Below are positions 48,241 through 58,713 of a stretch of DNA of 64,000 bases, piece after piece. Under the pieces are notes generated by a model, which worked only from the letters and a program-made list of their open reading frames with translations, did not search any database and was not told the DNA's origin. A program made the position numbers and the translations under genes. The first letter of the stretch is position 1, and each line of letters starts with the position of its first letter. Source of the DNA: Streptomyces cyaneofuscatus (lineage in GTDB: Bacteria > Actinomycetota > Actinomycetes > Streptomycetales > Streptomycetaceae); NCBI RefSeq assembly GCF_000718135.1, contig NZ_JOEM01000005.1:62001-126000 (forward strand). The letters run 5' to 3'.

Positions 48241-49206
48241 TCATCGCTCGTCCTCCCGGATGCGCTGGGCGCCGCGGAGCCGGGCGGGGGCGGCGCGCCG
48301 GTTCTCGGCGATCTCGTCCTCGGTGGGCAGCTCGGCGCCCCGGGTGAGCAGCTTGAGGCGGGGCTGGTAGCGCTCGGGGACGACGGGCAGTCCGGGCGGC
48401 GCGGTGTTGGCGGCGCCGGCCGCGAAGACCTGCTTGACCAGCCGGTCCTCCAGCGAGTGGTAGGACAGCACGGCGATCCGGCCGCCGACCGCGAGGCTCG
48501 CCACGGCAGCCGGGATGGCCTGCTCCAGGACGCTGAGCTCGCCGTTGACCTCGATGCGCAGGGCCTGGAAGGTCCGCTTGGCCGGGTTGCCGCCGGTCCG
48601 CTTGGCGGCCTGGGGCAGGGAGTCGCGGATCAGCTCGACGAGCCGCGCGCTGTTGCTGAACGGCTCCTTCTCGCGCTCGCGCACGACGGCGGAGACGATC
48701 CGCTTGGCCTGCTTCTCCTCGCCGTACGCGCGCAGGATCCGCACGAGCTCGCCGGGCGGGTAGGTGTTGAGCACCTCGGCGGCGCCGATGCCGGTGGACT
48801 GGTCCATGCGCATGTCGAGCGGGGCGTCCTGGGCGTACGCGAAGCCGCGGTCGGCCTCGTCGAGCTGCATGGAGGAGACGCCGAGGTCGAACAGGATGCC
48901 CTGGACCTTGGGGACGCCGAGCCGGGCGAGGACGTCGGGGAGCTCGTCGTAGACGGCGTGGACGAGGGTGGCGCGGTCGCCGAAACGGGCGAGCCGTTCA
49001 CCGGAGAGCCGCAGGGCCTCCTTGTCCCGGTCCAGCGCGATCAGCCGGGCGGTGGGGAAGGCTTCGAGGAGCGCCTCGCTGTGGCCGCCGAGGCCGAGGG
49101 TGCAGTCGACGACCACGGGCTCGGGGTGGGCCGGGTCCTGGAGAGCCGGGGCCAACAGGTCCAGACACCTCTGGAGCATCACCGGGACGTGTCGGGTCTG
49201 GCTCAA
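48241..49206 (-). CDS. rsmH: 16S rRNA (cytosine1402-N4)-methyltransferase
   Basis: It methylates C1402 of 16S rRNA in the ribosomal P site. The 321-residue protein has the SAM-binding motif [16 protein letters not shown] (34-49), the ALDRDKEAL acidic loop, [11 protein letters not shown], the MRMDQS segment and the [14 protein letters not shown] helix. The start is a TTG at 49206, preceded by GAGAGGG at the right distance; no ATG or GTG fits better. It opens the dcw operon, as in most bacteria, but no mraZ lies ahead of it. Confidence 0.96.
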   Translation of the reverse strand: MSQTRHVPVMLQRCLDLLAPALQDPAHPEPVVVDCTLGLGGHSEALLEAFPTARLIALDRDKEALRLSGERLARFGDRATLVHAVYDELPDVLARLGVPKVQGILFDLGVSSMQLDEADRGFAYAQDAPLDMRMDQSTGIGAAEVLNTYPPGELVRILRAYGEEKQAKRIVSAVVREREKEPFSNSARLVELIRDSLPQAAKRTGGNPAKRTFQALRIEVNGELSVLEQAIPAAVASLAVGGRIAVLSYHSLEDRLVKQVFAAGAANTAPPGLPVVPERYQPRLKLLTRGAELPTEDEIAENRRAAPARLRGAQRIREDER

Positions 49207-49632
49207 TGCGCCCTCTCAGGCTCTGTACCGCGCGGCCGGTACGTACGTCCTGGTCCCCGCCCGCTCTGAAGGGGAGGTCCGCCGGCGCCGGGGAAGGGGC
49301 GTCGGCCGACCGAGAGCGGGAGAGGGCCGGGCCGCACGTACGCCGCACATCACGGGGGAAAACGGAATATGCAGGAGGTGCAGGGTGTGCGCAGTGGTGG
49401 TGGTACGGGTTCAGGGTGGTGACTTCGCGTTACTTTAGTCCACCCTGCCATTCGATCGATTCGCGATCAACGAACCGGGCAGCGAGTCGCGCCACCCGTC
49501 CGGAAGCGGCGACGCCACCCGAACGGGCGCGTTTCCTGGTGCTTGTGGGTTAGCTCACAACAAGACCCGTTGACGTTCTTTGTCCGCTCTCACATCCCAC
49601 CCGGACCAGGTGGGAAGGCTAACGTCGTAGCC
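49207..49632. other. Divergent promoter region between the dcw cluster and the carbonic anhydrase gene
   Basis: A 426-base gap holding the promoters for the dcw operon (minus) and the carbonic anhydrase (plus). It has no convincing gene. A palindromic GATCGATTCGCGATC lies near 49457-49471, and a TTGACG (49570-49575) is a possible -35 for the plus strand. No mraZ or MraZ-box repeats were seen. Confidence 0.6.
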
Positions 49633-50196
49633 ATGTCGACTTCTGCTCACTCCCCCGCCGACTCCCTGACGTCCACCGCCGCGGCGGTCCGCGAGGGGGG
49701 CCAGGTCACCGATCAGCTGGTCGAGGCGAACTCCACGTACGCCAAGGGCTTCCGCGACCCCGGGATGGACGCCAGGCCGGTCCTCCAGGTCGCCATCGTC
49801 GCCTGCATGGACGCCCGTCTCGACCTCCACGCCGCGCTGGGTCTCGAACTCGGCGACTGCCACACCATCCGCAACGCGGGCGGTGTCGTCACCGACGACG
49901 TGATCCGCTCGCTCACCATCAGCCAGCGGGCGCTCGGCACCCGCAGCATCGTCCTCATCCACCACACGGGCTGCGGCCTGGAATCCATCACCGAGGAGTT
50001 CCGGCAGGACCTGGAGCGCGAGGTCGGCCAGCGGCCGGTCTGGGCGGTCGAGGCCTACACGGACGCCGACCAGGACGTACGTCAGTCGATGCAGCGGGTG
50101 CGGACCTCGCCGTTCCTCCTGCACACCGACGACATCCGCGGTTTCGTCTTCGACGTGACCACCGGTCTGCTCCGCGAGATCAAGCCCGCCTCCTGA
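49633..50196 (+). CDS. Beta-class carbonic anhydrase
   Basis: It interconverts CO2 and bicarbonate in the cytosol. The 187-residue protein has the beta-class zinc ligands Cys58 (in VACMDARLD, with the Asp60-Arg62 dyad), His111 and Cys114 (HHTGCG). It has the typical RNAGG loop (80-84). The ATG at 49633 has a GGAAGG (49612-49617) a little far upstream. It stands alone, divergent from rsmH. Confidence 0.93.
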   Translation: MSTSAHSPADSLTSTAAAVREGGQVTDQLVEANSTYAKGFRDPGMDARPVLQVAIVACMDARLDLHAALGLELGDCHTIRNAGGVVTDDVIRSLTISQRALGTRSIVLIHHTGCGLESITEEFRQDLEREVGQRPVWAVEAYTDADQDVRQSMQRVRTSPFLLHTDDIRGFVFDVTTGLLREIKPAS

Positions 50197-50406
50197 CCTT
50201 CGCCCGTCCCGGCCCACCCGGCGAAACACGGCAGAGACTGACAAATCACACCCACTTATCCACAGGCAAGTGACACGAAGCGGTAACGGCAACAAGAATG
50301 CGTGGGTGACCTCCGCCGGGCCTTCCGGAGGAGCGTCCGTATTTCGGGGTGGGCCGGGTGGATACGTACGCCCCGGCCCATGCGCAAAAGGGCCGAGGAG
50401 GGCCGG

Positions 50407-51458
<1,052 letters not shown>

Positions 51459-51462
<4 letters not shown>

Positions 51463-52844
51463 TGACGGCCGGCGAGCCCGGCGCCGTGCAGGACGGCTCC
51501 AGCAAGGGCGGACTGCGGGCGGCTTTCGGCGGGCTCACCACGCGGGGACGCTCCTTCCTCGCCGCCGGGGTGGCCGCCGCCGTCTGCGCGTACGTCCTGG
51601 GCCAGGCCGACCTGCTGCGCGTCGGGCTGCTGCTGGCCGTGCTGCCCCTGGTCTGCGTGATCGTGCTCTACCGCACCCGCTACCGGGTGACGGGGACCCG
51701 GCGGCTGACGCCGTCCCGGGTGCCCACGGGCTCGGAGGCCCGGGTGCACCTGCGGATGGACAACGTGTCCCGGCTCCCCACGGGGCTGCTGATGCTCCAG
51801 GACCGCGTGCCGTACGTGCTCGGGCCGCGGCCCCGGTTCGTGCTGGACCGGGTGGAGGGGGGCGGCCGGCGTGAGGTGTCCTACCGGGTCCGTTCCGATC
51901 TGCGCGGCCGCTATCCGCTGGGCCCGTTGCAGCTGCGGCTCAGCGACCCGTTCGGGATGTGCGAGCTGACCCGCTCGTTCAGCGCGTACGACACGCTCGT
52001 CGTCATCCCGCGCACGGTCCCGCTGCCCGCTCTGCGGCTCGCGGGCGAGGCCTCGGGGTACGGCGACGGGCGGCAGCGTTCGCTCGCGCTGGCCGGTGAG
52101 GACGACATCATCCCGCGCGGCTACCGGCACGGCGACGACCTGCGCCGGGTCCACTGGCGCTCCACCGCCCGCTACGGCGAGCTGATGGTCCGCCGCGAGG
52201 AACAGCCGCAGCGGGCCCGCTGCACGGTGCTGCTGGACACCCGGCAGGCCGGGTATGTAGGCGCCGGGCCCGACTCGGCTTTCGAGTGGGCGGTCTCGGG
52301 GGCGGCCTCCGCCCTGGTGCACATGCTGGAGCGCGGCTTCGCCGTACGGCTGCTCACGGACGACGGGAACGCGGTGCCCGGGAGCGGGTCCGACGGCTTC
52401 GCGGGCTCGACCCAGGAGTCGGCGGACTCTGCGGGCCTGATGCTGGACACGCTCGCGGTCGTCGACCACTCCGACGGCGGCGGGCTCTCGCGCGCCCACG
52501 ATGTGCTGCGCGGCGGCGACGAAGGGCTGCTGATCGCGTTCTTCGGCGATCTCGACGAGGAGCAGACCTCGGTCGCGGCCCGGATGCGGCAGCGCACCGG
52601 AGCGGCGGTCGCCTTCGTCCTGGACAGCGCCCGCTGGTCCGGCGGCATGGAGCTGCTCCTCGGCCCCCCGCCCGGGCAGGCCGAGGAGCGGCTGCGGAAG
52701 CTGCGCGAGGCGGGCTGGATCGTGGTGCCCGTACCGCCGGGGGCCGAGCTGCCGGCGGTGTGGCAGCTGGCGGGCCAGATGCGCACCGAAACCCAGTCCG
52801 CCGGCAACGGCGGTTCGACAGGTTTCCCGGGGGGATGGTCATGA
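51459..52844 (+). CDS. DUF58 domain membrane protein
   Basis: A 461-residue protein. Two membrane segments lie at about 28-47 and 52-70. The rest is a large cytosolic domain with the DUF58 motif YRHGDDLRRVHWRSTARYGELMVR (part named) at about 223-245, followed by a VWA-like domain. DUF58 proteins are the usual partners of MoxR. It can start at GTG 51459 (GTGA overlap with moxR) or ATG 51462. Its stop overlaps the ATG of the transglutaminase gene, forming a tightly coupled three-gene operon. Confidence 0.93.
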
Positions 52845-55261
52845 GCGGGCGGGCCCGGCTGGCGCTGTGCGCCTTTGCGGCGACACTCCTGGCGTCGGGG
52901 GCCCTGCTCCCGCTGGTGGAGGGGGCGGGCTGGCTCGTGCAGGCGGTTCTGCTGCTCGGGGTCCAGGGCGGGGTGGGCGCGCTCGCCCGCCGGGTTCCGC
53001 TGGCCCGGTCGCTGACGATCGCCTCCCAGACGCTGGTCACCCTGCTGCTGCTGACCGTGGTCTTCGCGAGGGACCAGGCCGTGTTCGGCGTGCTCCCGGG
53101 CCCGGAGGCCGTCGTCCGCCTCGGTGAGCTGCTGGTGGCGGGCGGCGAGGACATCGGTACGTACGCCATCCCGGCCCCGATGACGGACGGCATCCGGCTG
53201 ATGGTGGTCGGCGGGGTGGTGCTGATCGGGCTGGCGGTGGACGCCCTGGCGGTGACCTTCCGCAGCGCGGCACCGGCCGGACTGCCCCTGCTCGCCCTGT
53301 ACTCGGTGGCCGCCGGACTCGGTGACGGCGGGACGGGCTGGCTCTGGTTCCTGCTGGCGGCCTGCGGCTATCTGCTGCTCCTGCTCGCGGAGGGCCGCGA
53401 CCGGCTCTCCCAGTGGGGGCGCGTCTTCGGCGGTGCCAACCGGTCCCCGGGAGGCCTGGCGGACGGCCTGTCCGGCCGGGGCGGAGGTGCGTCCGCACCG
53501 GTCCGCACCGGCCGGCGCATCGGTGTGCTGGCCCTGGGCATCGCCCTGGTGGTCCCGCTGGCGCTGCCCGCCATGGACAGCGGTCTGCTGGGCGGCCGGG
53601 GCGGCGGGAACGGCAAGGGCAGCGGTGGCGGCACCATCACCGCGGTGAACCCGCTGGTGTCGCTCAAGGACAACCTCAACCAGCCGGACAACCGGGAGGT
53701 GATGACGTACCGCACCAACGCCGAGGACCCGCGCGACCTCTATCTGCGGATCATCTCCCTGGACGAGTTCAACGGCAGCGAGTGGCGCTCCTCGACCCGC
53801 CGTCTCACGGATGTGCCGGACCGCCTCCCGCAGCCCACCGGGCTGGGCCGGGACGTCTCCGTCACCGAGATCCGCACGAACATCTCCTCCTCGCCCTCGT
53901 ACCAGCAGAACTATCTGCCGCTCCCCTACCCGGCGAGCGAGGTGGCGATCGAGGGCCGCTGGCGGTACGAGCCGGAGGGCCGCACGCTCATCGGCGACGA
54001 CGGGCAGGACACCGGCGGCGCGCAGTACGAGGTCTCCAGCCTGATCGTCGAGCCGACGGCGGCCCAGCTGGCGGCGGCCGGACCGCCGCCGGAGAAGCTG
54101 CGCAGCGAGTACACGCAGGTCCCCGACTCGCTGCCGAACGTGGTGGCCGAGGAGGCCGAGAAGATCACCGAAGGCTCGGCCAACGCCTACGAGCGGGCCG
54201 TGAAGCTCCAGAGCTGGTTCGCCTCCGAGGGCGGCTTCACGTACGACACCTCGGTCAGTTCGGGGACGGGCTCCTCGGCCATAGCCCGGTTCCTCCGGGA
54301 CAAGGAGGGGTTCTGCATCCACTTCTCCTTCACGATGGCCGCGATGGCCCGGACCCTGGACATCCCGGCCCGGGTCGCGGTGGGCTTCACGCCGGGCACC
54401 CTCCAGGCGGACGGTTCGACCTCGGTCGGGCTGCGGGACGCGCACGCCTGGCCCGAGCTGTACTTCGAGGGCGTCGGGTGGACCCGCTTCGAGCCCACCC
54501 CGAGCCGGGGGGCCACACCGACGTACACCCTGCCGGAGACCCCCACGGACGGTGCGAGCGCTCCGGCTGAGCCGTCGGCCGGTGCCTCCACCGCCCCGTC
54601 GGCGGTCCCGTCCGCCTCGGAAAGCTGCTCGCCGCAGATGCGCCGACAGGGTGAGTGCGGTCTGTCCGCCGCGCCCGGTCCGACGTCCCCGACCGACGAG
54701 TCCACCCCGGCCGGCACGGTCGCGCTGGTGGTTCTCGGTGCGCTGCTGGTCCTGCTGCTGCCTCTGCTGCCGCTGCTCTGGCGGATCCGCGTGAGAAACC
54801 GGCGCCTCGGTTCCGGGGGGCGTACGCCCGCGGACGCGAAGGCCAGGGTCCTGGCGGCCTGGCAGGAGATCACCGACTGCGCCTGGGACTACGGCATCGC
54901 GCCGGACGAGTCGCTGACGCCCCGCAAGGCGGCGGCCCGGATCGTGCGTCTGGGCGGGCTCGACACCATGGCGGCCGAGGCCGTGCACCGGATCGCGGGC
55001 GCGGTGGAACAAGTGCTGTACGCCCCCGAGCCGCGCCTCGCGGCCGGGCTGACCGAGGACGCGCTGGCGGTGCGGGCGGGGCTGGAGGCCAACGCCGGCC
55101 GGGGCGCACGGCTGCGGGCGAAGCTGGCACCGCGCTCGGCCGTCCGGGTGGCTTGGGCGGTCTCGGACCGGTGGGCGGCGCTCGTCCAGCGGTGGACGGA
55201 CCGTCCGGGGCGCGGCCGCTGGACGGCCCGGTGGCGCCGGCTGTCACGCCAGCACGGCTGA
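52841..55261 (+). CDS. Transglutaminase-like membrane protein (DUF3488-TgpA type)
   Basis: An 806-residue protein of the TgpA type. Six or so membrane segments make up the N-terminal 230 residues, then comes an extracellular region with a transglutaminase core (Cys492 in KEGFCIHFSF, His535 in DAHAWPELYF, and an acidic residue in RFEPTP), a Pro/Ser-rich stretch, one more membrane segment (about 627-648) and a cytosolic tail (DUF4129-like). It probably crosslinks or cleaves extracellular proteins. It is coupled by ATGA to the DUF58 gene; MoxR-DUF58-TgpA is a common actinobacterial operon. Two hairpins follow. Confidence 0.93.
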   Translation: MSGRARLALCAFAATLLASGALLPLVEGAGWLVQAVLLLGVQGGVGALARRVPLARSLTIASQTLVTLLLLTVVFARDQAVFGVLPGPEAVVRLGELLVAGGEDIGTYAIPAPMTDGIRLMVVGGVVLIGLAVDALAVTFRSAAPAGLPLLALYSVAAGLGDGGTGWLWFLLAACGYLLLLLAEGRDRLSQWGRVFGGANRSPGGLADGLSGRGGGASAPVRTGRRIGVLALGIALVVPLALPAMDSGLLGGRGGGNGKGSGGGTITAVNPLVSLKDNLNQPDNREVMTYRTNAEDPRDLYLRIISLDEFNGSEWRSSTRRLTDVPDRLPQPTGLGRDVSVTEIRTNISSSPSYQQNYLPLPYPASEVAIEGRWRYEPEGRTLIGDDGQDTGGAQYEVSSLIVEPTAAQLAAAGPPPEKLRSEYTQVPDSLPNVVAEEAEKITEGSANAYERAVKLQSWFASEGGFTYDTSVSSGTGSSAIARFLRDKEGFCIHFSFTMAAMARTLDIPARVAVGFTPGTLQADGSTSVGLRDAHAWPELYFEGVGWTRFEPTPSRGATPTYTLPETPTDGASAPAEPSAGASTAPSAVPSASESCSPQMRRQGECGLSAAPGPTSPTDESTPAGTVALVVLGALLVLLLPLLPLLWRIRVRNRRLGSGGRTPADAKARVLAAWQEITDCAWDYGIAPDESLTPRKAAARIVRLGGLDTMAAEAVHRIAGAVEQVLYAPEPRLAAGLTEDALAVRAGLEANAGRGARLRAKLAPRSAVRVAWAVSDRWAALVQRWTDRPGRGRWTARWRRLSRQHG

Positions 55262-55268
55262 GGCGGAG

Positions 55269-55310
55269 GCGGGGCCCGGCCAGGACCGCGTGGTCCTGGC
55301 CGGGCCCCGC
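55269..55310 (+). terminator. 19-bp hairpin ending the moxR operon
   Basis: 55269-55287 is complementary to 55292-55310 with a GCGT loop, eight bases after the stop of the transglutaminase gene. Confidence 0.8.
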
Positions 55311-55361
55311 TCGTCCGTCCGCCCGTTCATCCGTCACAGAGAATCCATGCGCCGACGGCTA

Positions 55362-55391
55362 AGGGGCGGCCGCAGAAACGCGGCCGCCCCT
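55362..55391 (-). terminator. 12-bp hairpin ending the DUF3040 gene
   Basis: AGGGGCGGCCGC (55362-55373) pairs with 55380-55391 across AGAAAC. It lies downstream of the DUF3040 gene on the minus strand. Confidence 0.65.
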
Positions 55392-55465
55392 CACCCATCA
55401 GTGTCGTACGTCGTGCCAAGCACGGCCCGCCCCGCCATGAGCTCCGGAGCCGGGCCGGAAGATTC

Positions 55466-55870
55466 TTACTGGCCCTGTTCGTCGCGGCGGCGCTGCCACC
55501 GCTGCTCGATGCGGTTCATCACCGACCGGCGTTGTCTGGGTCGTCGGCGCGAGCCGCCGTCCCCGCCGTCCGCGGCGGCCGGCTGCTGTTCACCGGGCTT
55601 CGGCGCCTTGCGCCATCCGGTGACCGCGAGCACGGCACAGCCGAGCATGACGAGGAACCCCACCACGCTGATCCAGATCTGCTGGGCGACCATTCCGGCC
55701 ATGAGGAGCGCGATACCCACCAGGAAGCCAGCGACCGCCTGGTAGACCCTTTTACGGGTGTACGTACGCAGCCCGCTTCCCTCGAGCGCTGTCGCGAACT
55801 TGGGATCTTCGGCGTACAGCGCTCGCTCCATCTGCTCGAGCATGCGCTGCTCGTGCTCCGAGAGCGGCAC
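55466..55870 (-). CDS. DUF3040 family membrane protein
   Basis: A 134-residue protein beginning MPLSEHEQRMLEQMERALYAE, the mark of the DUF3040 family (found next to dcw genes in actinobacteria). It has two membrane segments (about 46-64 and 68-86) with Lys/Arg flanks and a basic, Arg-rich tail (SRRRPRQRRS). The GTG at 55870 has a GAGGAGG-type site. Function is unknown; its genomic setting suggests an envelope or division-related role. Confidence 0.9.
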   Translation of the reverse strand: MPLSEHEQRMLEQMERALYAEDPKFATALEGSGLRTYTRKRVYQAVAGFLVGIALLMAGMVAQQIWISVVGFLVMLGCAVLAVTGWRKAPKPGEQQPAAADGGDGGSRRRPRQRRSVMNRIEQRWQRRRDEQGQ

Positions 55871-56172
55871 GGGATCCTCCTCGTCGTCGGCCGCGGGGGC
55901 GACCGGTATGCGGCCCTTCCAGGATAGGCAGGGATTCGCCCCCGTGAAACCCGCCCTCTAGCGTTCAGCCAGTCCGGACCGCTATGTCGGCTCGGCTGCT
56001 GAGGCGTAGATTCCCCGACGACCGATCCGTCATGCCGGATGGTGTCACCCGATCATACGGGGCTCCTGCCCGCTACGGGGGTCCCGAGTCCGACTCCGTG
56101 CACAGCTTCGTTGCTGATCAGCCCCGTACCGGCCCTCGCGGGGGCTTCCGGGGGCCGGTCCAGGCGGCCGGT
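55871..56172. other. Intergenic region upstream of the DUF3040 gene
   Basis: 302 bases between the DUF3040 start and the methyltransferase stop. Apart from the promoter-like site listed at 55921-55949 I see no conserved structure or gene. Confidence 0.5.
55921..55949 (-). promoter_or_regulatory. Candidate promoter of the DUF3040 gene
   Basis: On the minus strand, TTTCAC and TATCCT are separated by 17 bases, about 50 bases upstream of the start codon. The match to a sigma-A type promoter is partial. Confidence 0.35.
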
Positions 56173-56931
56173 TCAGGGGCGCTTCTCGCCGAGAACGTGC
56201 AGCTGGGTCGCGACGGAGTGGAAGGCGGGCAGCTCCGCGACGGCGGCTTCGAGCTTGAGGAGCGCGTCCATGGCACCGGGCTCGGTGTCCACCAGGACGC
56301 CCGGCACGAGGTCGGCGAAGACCCGCACGCCGTGCACGGCGCCGACCTCCAGGCCGGCCCCCGAGACCAGCTCGGCGAGCTGCTCGGCGGTGAAGCGGCG
56401 GGGCACCGGGTCGCCTTCGCCCCAGCGGCCCGCCGGGTCGGCCAGCGCCTGCCGGGCCTCGGTGAAGTGGCCGGCCAGCGCGCGGGCCAGGACGGCCCCG
56501 CCCAGGCCCGCGGCGAGCAGGCTGAGGGCGCCGGAGGGGCGCAGGGCCGCCACCGCGTTCCGTACGCCCTCGGCGGGGTCGTCGACGTACTCCAGGACGC
56601 CGTGGCAGAGCACCGCGTCGAAGCCGCCGCGCTCCACGACGTCGAACAGGCCGAGGATGTCGCCCTGGACGCCCCGGACGCGGTCGGCGACCCCGGCCTC
56701 GGCGGCGCGGCGCTCCAGCGCGAAGAGCGCGTTGGGGCTGGGGTCGACGACGGTGACGTGGTGGCCGAGCCGGGCGGCGGGCACCGCGAAGTTGCCGGTG
56801 CCGCCGCCGGTGTCCAGTACATCCAGGGCGTCCCGGCCGGCCGCCTTGACCTGACGGTCCAGAGCGTCCTTCAGGACCTCCCAGACCACGGCGGTACGGA
56901 GGGAGGCGCGGGGGCGCAGCTGGTCCGACAC
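56173..56931 (-). CDS. Class I SAM-dependent methyltransferase
   Basis: A 252-residue methyltransferase of the type-11 fold. SAM motif I is DTGGGTGNFAVPAARLG (about 40-56), the acidic motif II VVDPSP follows, and GFDAVLCHGVLEYVDDP forms the post-I region. The substrate is unknown; distant relatives act on small molecules or on the C-terminus of tRNA or ubiquinone-like lipids. GTG start at 56931. It is separated from the next gene by 125 bases on the same strand. Confidence 0.88.
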   Translation of the reverse strand: MSDQLRPRASLRTAVVWEVLKDALDRQVKAAGRDALDVLDTGGGTGNFAVPAARLGHHVTVVDPSPNALFALERRAAEAGVADRVRGVQGDILGLFDVVERGGFDAVLCHGVLEYVDDPAEGVRNAVAALRPSGALSLLAAGLGGAVLARALAGHFTEARQALADPAGRWGEGDPVPRRFTAEQLAELVSGAGLEVGAVHGVRVFADLVPGVLVDTEPGAMDALLKLEAAVAELPAFHSVATQLHVLGEKRP

Positions 56932-57056
56932 GGCAGATGACTCCTCGGCACGGTGCCGCCTGGGACGGCGGAGCGTGAACAGTGCAGGTGGTGATGTGAG
57001 CGTTGACCACCCTATTGCCTCGCACCGCCGTCCCGGTCATCCGGCACCGGCCCGTC

Positions 57057-57584
57057 TCATCCCGTGGCCGGCCTCCCCGGCCTCGGCTGCGGGAGCACCG
57101 GCTGGAGGACCAGCAGCCGCTCCACCAGGCGCAGGAATCGGGCGGCGTCACGCAGCAGGTCGTCCGCGTCCCGGTCGTCGGCGGCGCCGGGCATGCCCGC
57201 CTCCGCGCGGGCCCGGCGGGGCGCCCCGGAGGCGAAGAGGTCGCTCCAGTCGGTGAGCTCCGGGGCTATCTCCGGGAGCACCTCCCAGACGCTCCGGATG
57301 CGGTCGCGGTGGCGCTTGTTCGTCTCGGGGCGGCCCCGGGCGGCCAGCACGGCGGCCGCCGTGCGCAGGGCCGCGAGGTGGGCGGTGGCGTAGCGCTCGT
57401 TCGGTTCGTGGAGCACGGCGGCCTCGTCCAGGCCGGTGCGGGCCTTGGCGAGCAGGTCGAGGGCGGCGGGCGGTGCCGTGGTGCGGCGCAGCACGGGGTG
57501 CACATCGTCGGCGGGACCGGTCAGTGAGGGGGCAGGGCTGCCTGCGCGGCGCCGCGGGGCGGCGGCTGCGGACGAGCTGGCCAT
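57057..57584 (-). CDS. SAV_6107-family HEPN-domain protein
   Basis: A 175-residue all-helical protein similar to a family I recall as SAV_6107-family HEPN, carried beside the dcw region in other Streptomyces. It starts with a Ser/Ala-rich tail, then helices such as ALDLLAKARTGLDEA and TAHLAALRTAAAVLA, and ends in a Pro/Arg tail. The R-x4-6-H active motif of toxin-type HEPN proteins is not seen. The ATG at 57584 has AGGAGG at the right distance (57590-57595 on the plus numbering). Its upstream side borders the transposon. Confidence 0.85.
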   Translation of the reverse strand: MASSSAAAAPRRRAGSPAPSLTGPADDVHPVLRRTTAPPAALDLLAKARTGLDEAAVLHEPNERYATAHLAALRTAAAVLAARGRPETNKRHRDRIRSVWEVLPEIAPELTDWSDLFASGAPRRARAEAGMPGAADDRDADDLLRDAARFLRLVERLLVLQPVLPQPRPGRPATG

Positions 57585-57729
57585 GACGAACCTCCTGTCG
57601 TCGTGTGACGGCTCCGTGGCCGTATGTGTCCATGGTGACGGGCCCCACTGACAATCGGTCAGAACCCTTCCCTGACCTGCTGTTCCTTCTCCGCGAGGGT
57701 GGCGAGCGGGGCGTCCTCTGAGCTGGGGT

Positions 57730-57782
57730 TCGCCATGATCACTGAGCGGTTCTCGGTGTTGCCGTCTCAGTAATCATGGCGA
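57730..57782. repeat. Left-edge inverted pair of transposase-site-like sequences
   Basis: TCGCCATGATCACTGAG (57730-57746) and its near-perfect inverted copy (57766-57782, one mismatch) flank 19 bases over the tniQ stop codon. The same 17-mer recurs with two differences at 62621-62637 beyond tnsA. That points to TniA binding sites at the element ends, though a terminator of tniQ is possible. Confidence 0.5.
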
Positions 57783-58713
57783 TTTTTGGGTTCCGCCAAC
57801 GGGCCCTGTCCATCTGGAGCATGTAGAAGAACTTGTTGATGGGGTCGCCCGTTGGGTTGCGCCGGGGGTCCAGGCCGAGGCGGGATCGCAGGTGTGCTTT
57901 GAACTCCCACTCACGGAGGTCACGGCGGTAGTGGCTTGGGTCCAGGTAAATGGGCACGAGGGCGAAAGCGAGGGTCACGACTTCCGGGTGGGTCATGACG
58001 TGGGCAGGCAGTTCGTAACTGCGGAACCCCGTTGGCAGGCCCAGCTGCCTGCGGCGCTGTTGCCAGAGATCTTCGAATTTCGGCTCCCGGCTTGGGATGG
58101 GAATCCAGCCGCTGATGATCCAGCGGGCATCTCGGACGCAGCAGGCCATGATGTGGTTACCGTGGACCTTCCGAAGCTTGCGAAGGCTCCGTTGTGCCCG
58201 TTCGATCTCGGGGACCGCCGCAACATCCCAGGGCTCTGGTGACTGCCAGATGTGGTGGCGGTGACACACGATGTCGGGCAGGGCCAGGTGCGCTCGGACC
58301 GCGGCGCTGACGCCTCGACGGAGGGTGCACTGTCGGCAGATAGTCGCGTTGGGCGAGTGGGCTTGGCGCAACCAGACAGTGGGGACGTCGGTGGGTAGCG
58401 CCGATGACTCTTGGGTGGCCCAGGAGAGCGCCGGAAGAGCCTTGCGCAACCGTTCGATGGGAATCCCGGACATGACGACAAGCCGTGCGACGGCGGGATG
58501 GTTGAGGGTGGCTTCCCAGGGCAGCGTTGCGCTGCTCGCTCCGGCCCTGAAGGGCACTCCGATATGCCTCCAGAGAGCCGTGTGCGGGGTGTGATTGGCG
58601 TGCGCGAGACGGGCCACGTAGGAGGGCAAGGACTCGCCTCCCCAGGGGCGCACGGGGATGGACAGGCGTCTTGCGGGTGTCAGGGTTTCAGGATTGTGCT
58701 CGTTCCTGTTCAT
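57739..58713 (-). CDS. tniQ: TniQ/TnsD-like target-site protein
   Basis: The targeting adaptor of Tn7/Tn5053-like transposons, 324 residues. The TniQ N-terminal domain has RPWGGESLPSYVARLAHAN (about 22-40). A zinc-binding set Cys126, Cys129, Cys150 and His153 lies in ICRQC and IVCHRHH. A shorter helical C-terminal part follows. It is shorter than Tn7 TnsD, which carries extra DNA-binding domains, and closer in size to TniQ of Tn5053. The ATG at 58713 overlaps the tniB stop. A longer frame to 58995 is shadow of tniB. Confidence 0.92.
   Translation of the reverse strand: MNRNEHNPETLTPARRLSIPVRPWGGESLPSYVARLAHANHTPHTALWRHIGVPFRAGASSATLPWEATLNHPAVARLVVMSGIPIERLRKALPALSWATQESSALPTDVPTVWLRQAHSPNATICRQCTLRRGVSAAVRAHLALPDIVCHRHHIWQSPEPWDVAAVPEIERAQRSLRKLRKVHGNHIMACCVRDARWIISGWIPIPSREPKFEDLWQQRRRQLGLPTGFRSYELPAHVMTHPEVVTLAFALVPIYLDPSHYRRDLREWEFKAHLRSRLGLDPRRNPTGDPINKFFYMLQMDRARWRNPKIAMITETATPRTAQ

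Noticed and set aside
49369..49422. A 16-codon plus-strand frame ahead of the carbonic anhydrase
   Set aside because: Too short, Gly/Val-rich and without support; treated as part of the promoter region.
49207..49632. A missing mraZ at the head of the dcw cluster as an anomaly
   Set aside because: Absence of mraZ, ftsA, murC and ddl from this cluster fits what I recall for Streptomyces.
57600..57640. TGTCG/TGTGTC plus GTGACGG near 57596-57640 and on the opposite strand near 62660-62678 as exact transposon tips
   Set aside because: The spacing between the two words differs at the ends and no matching target duplication flanks them, so I cannot call the exact ends.
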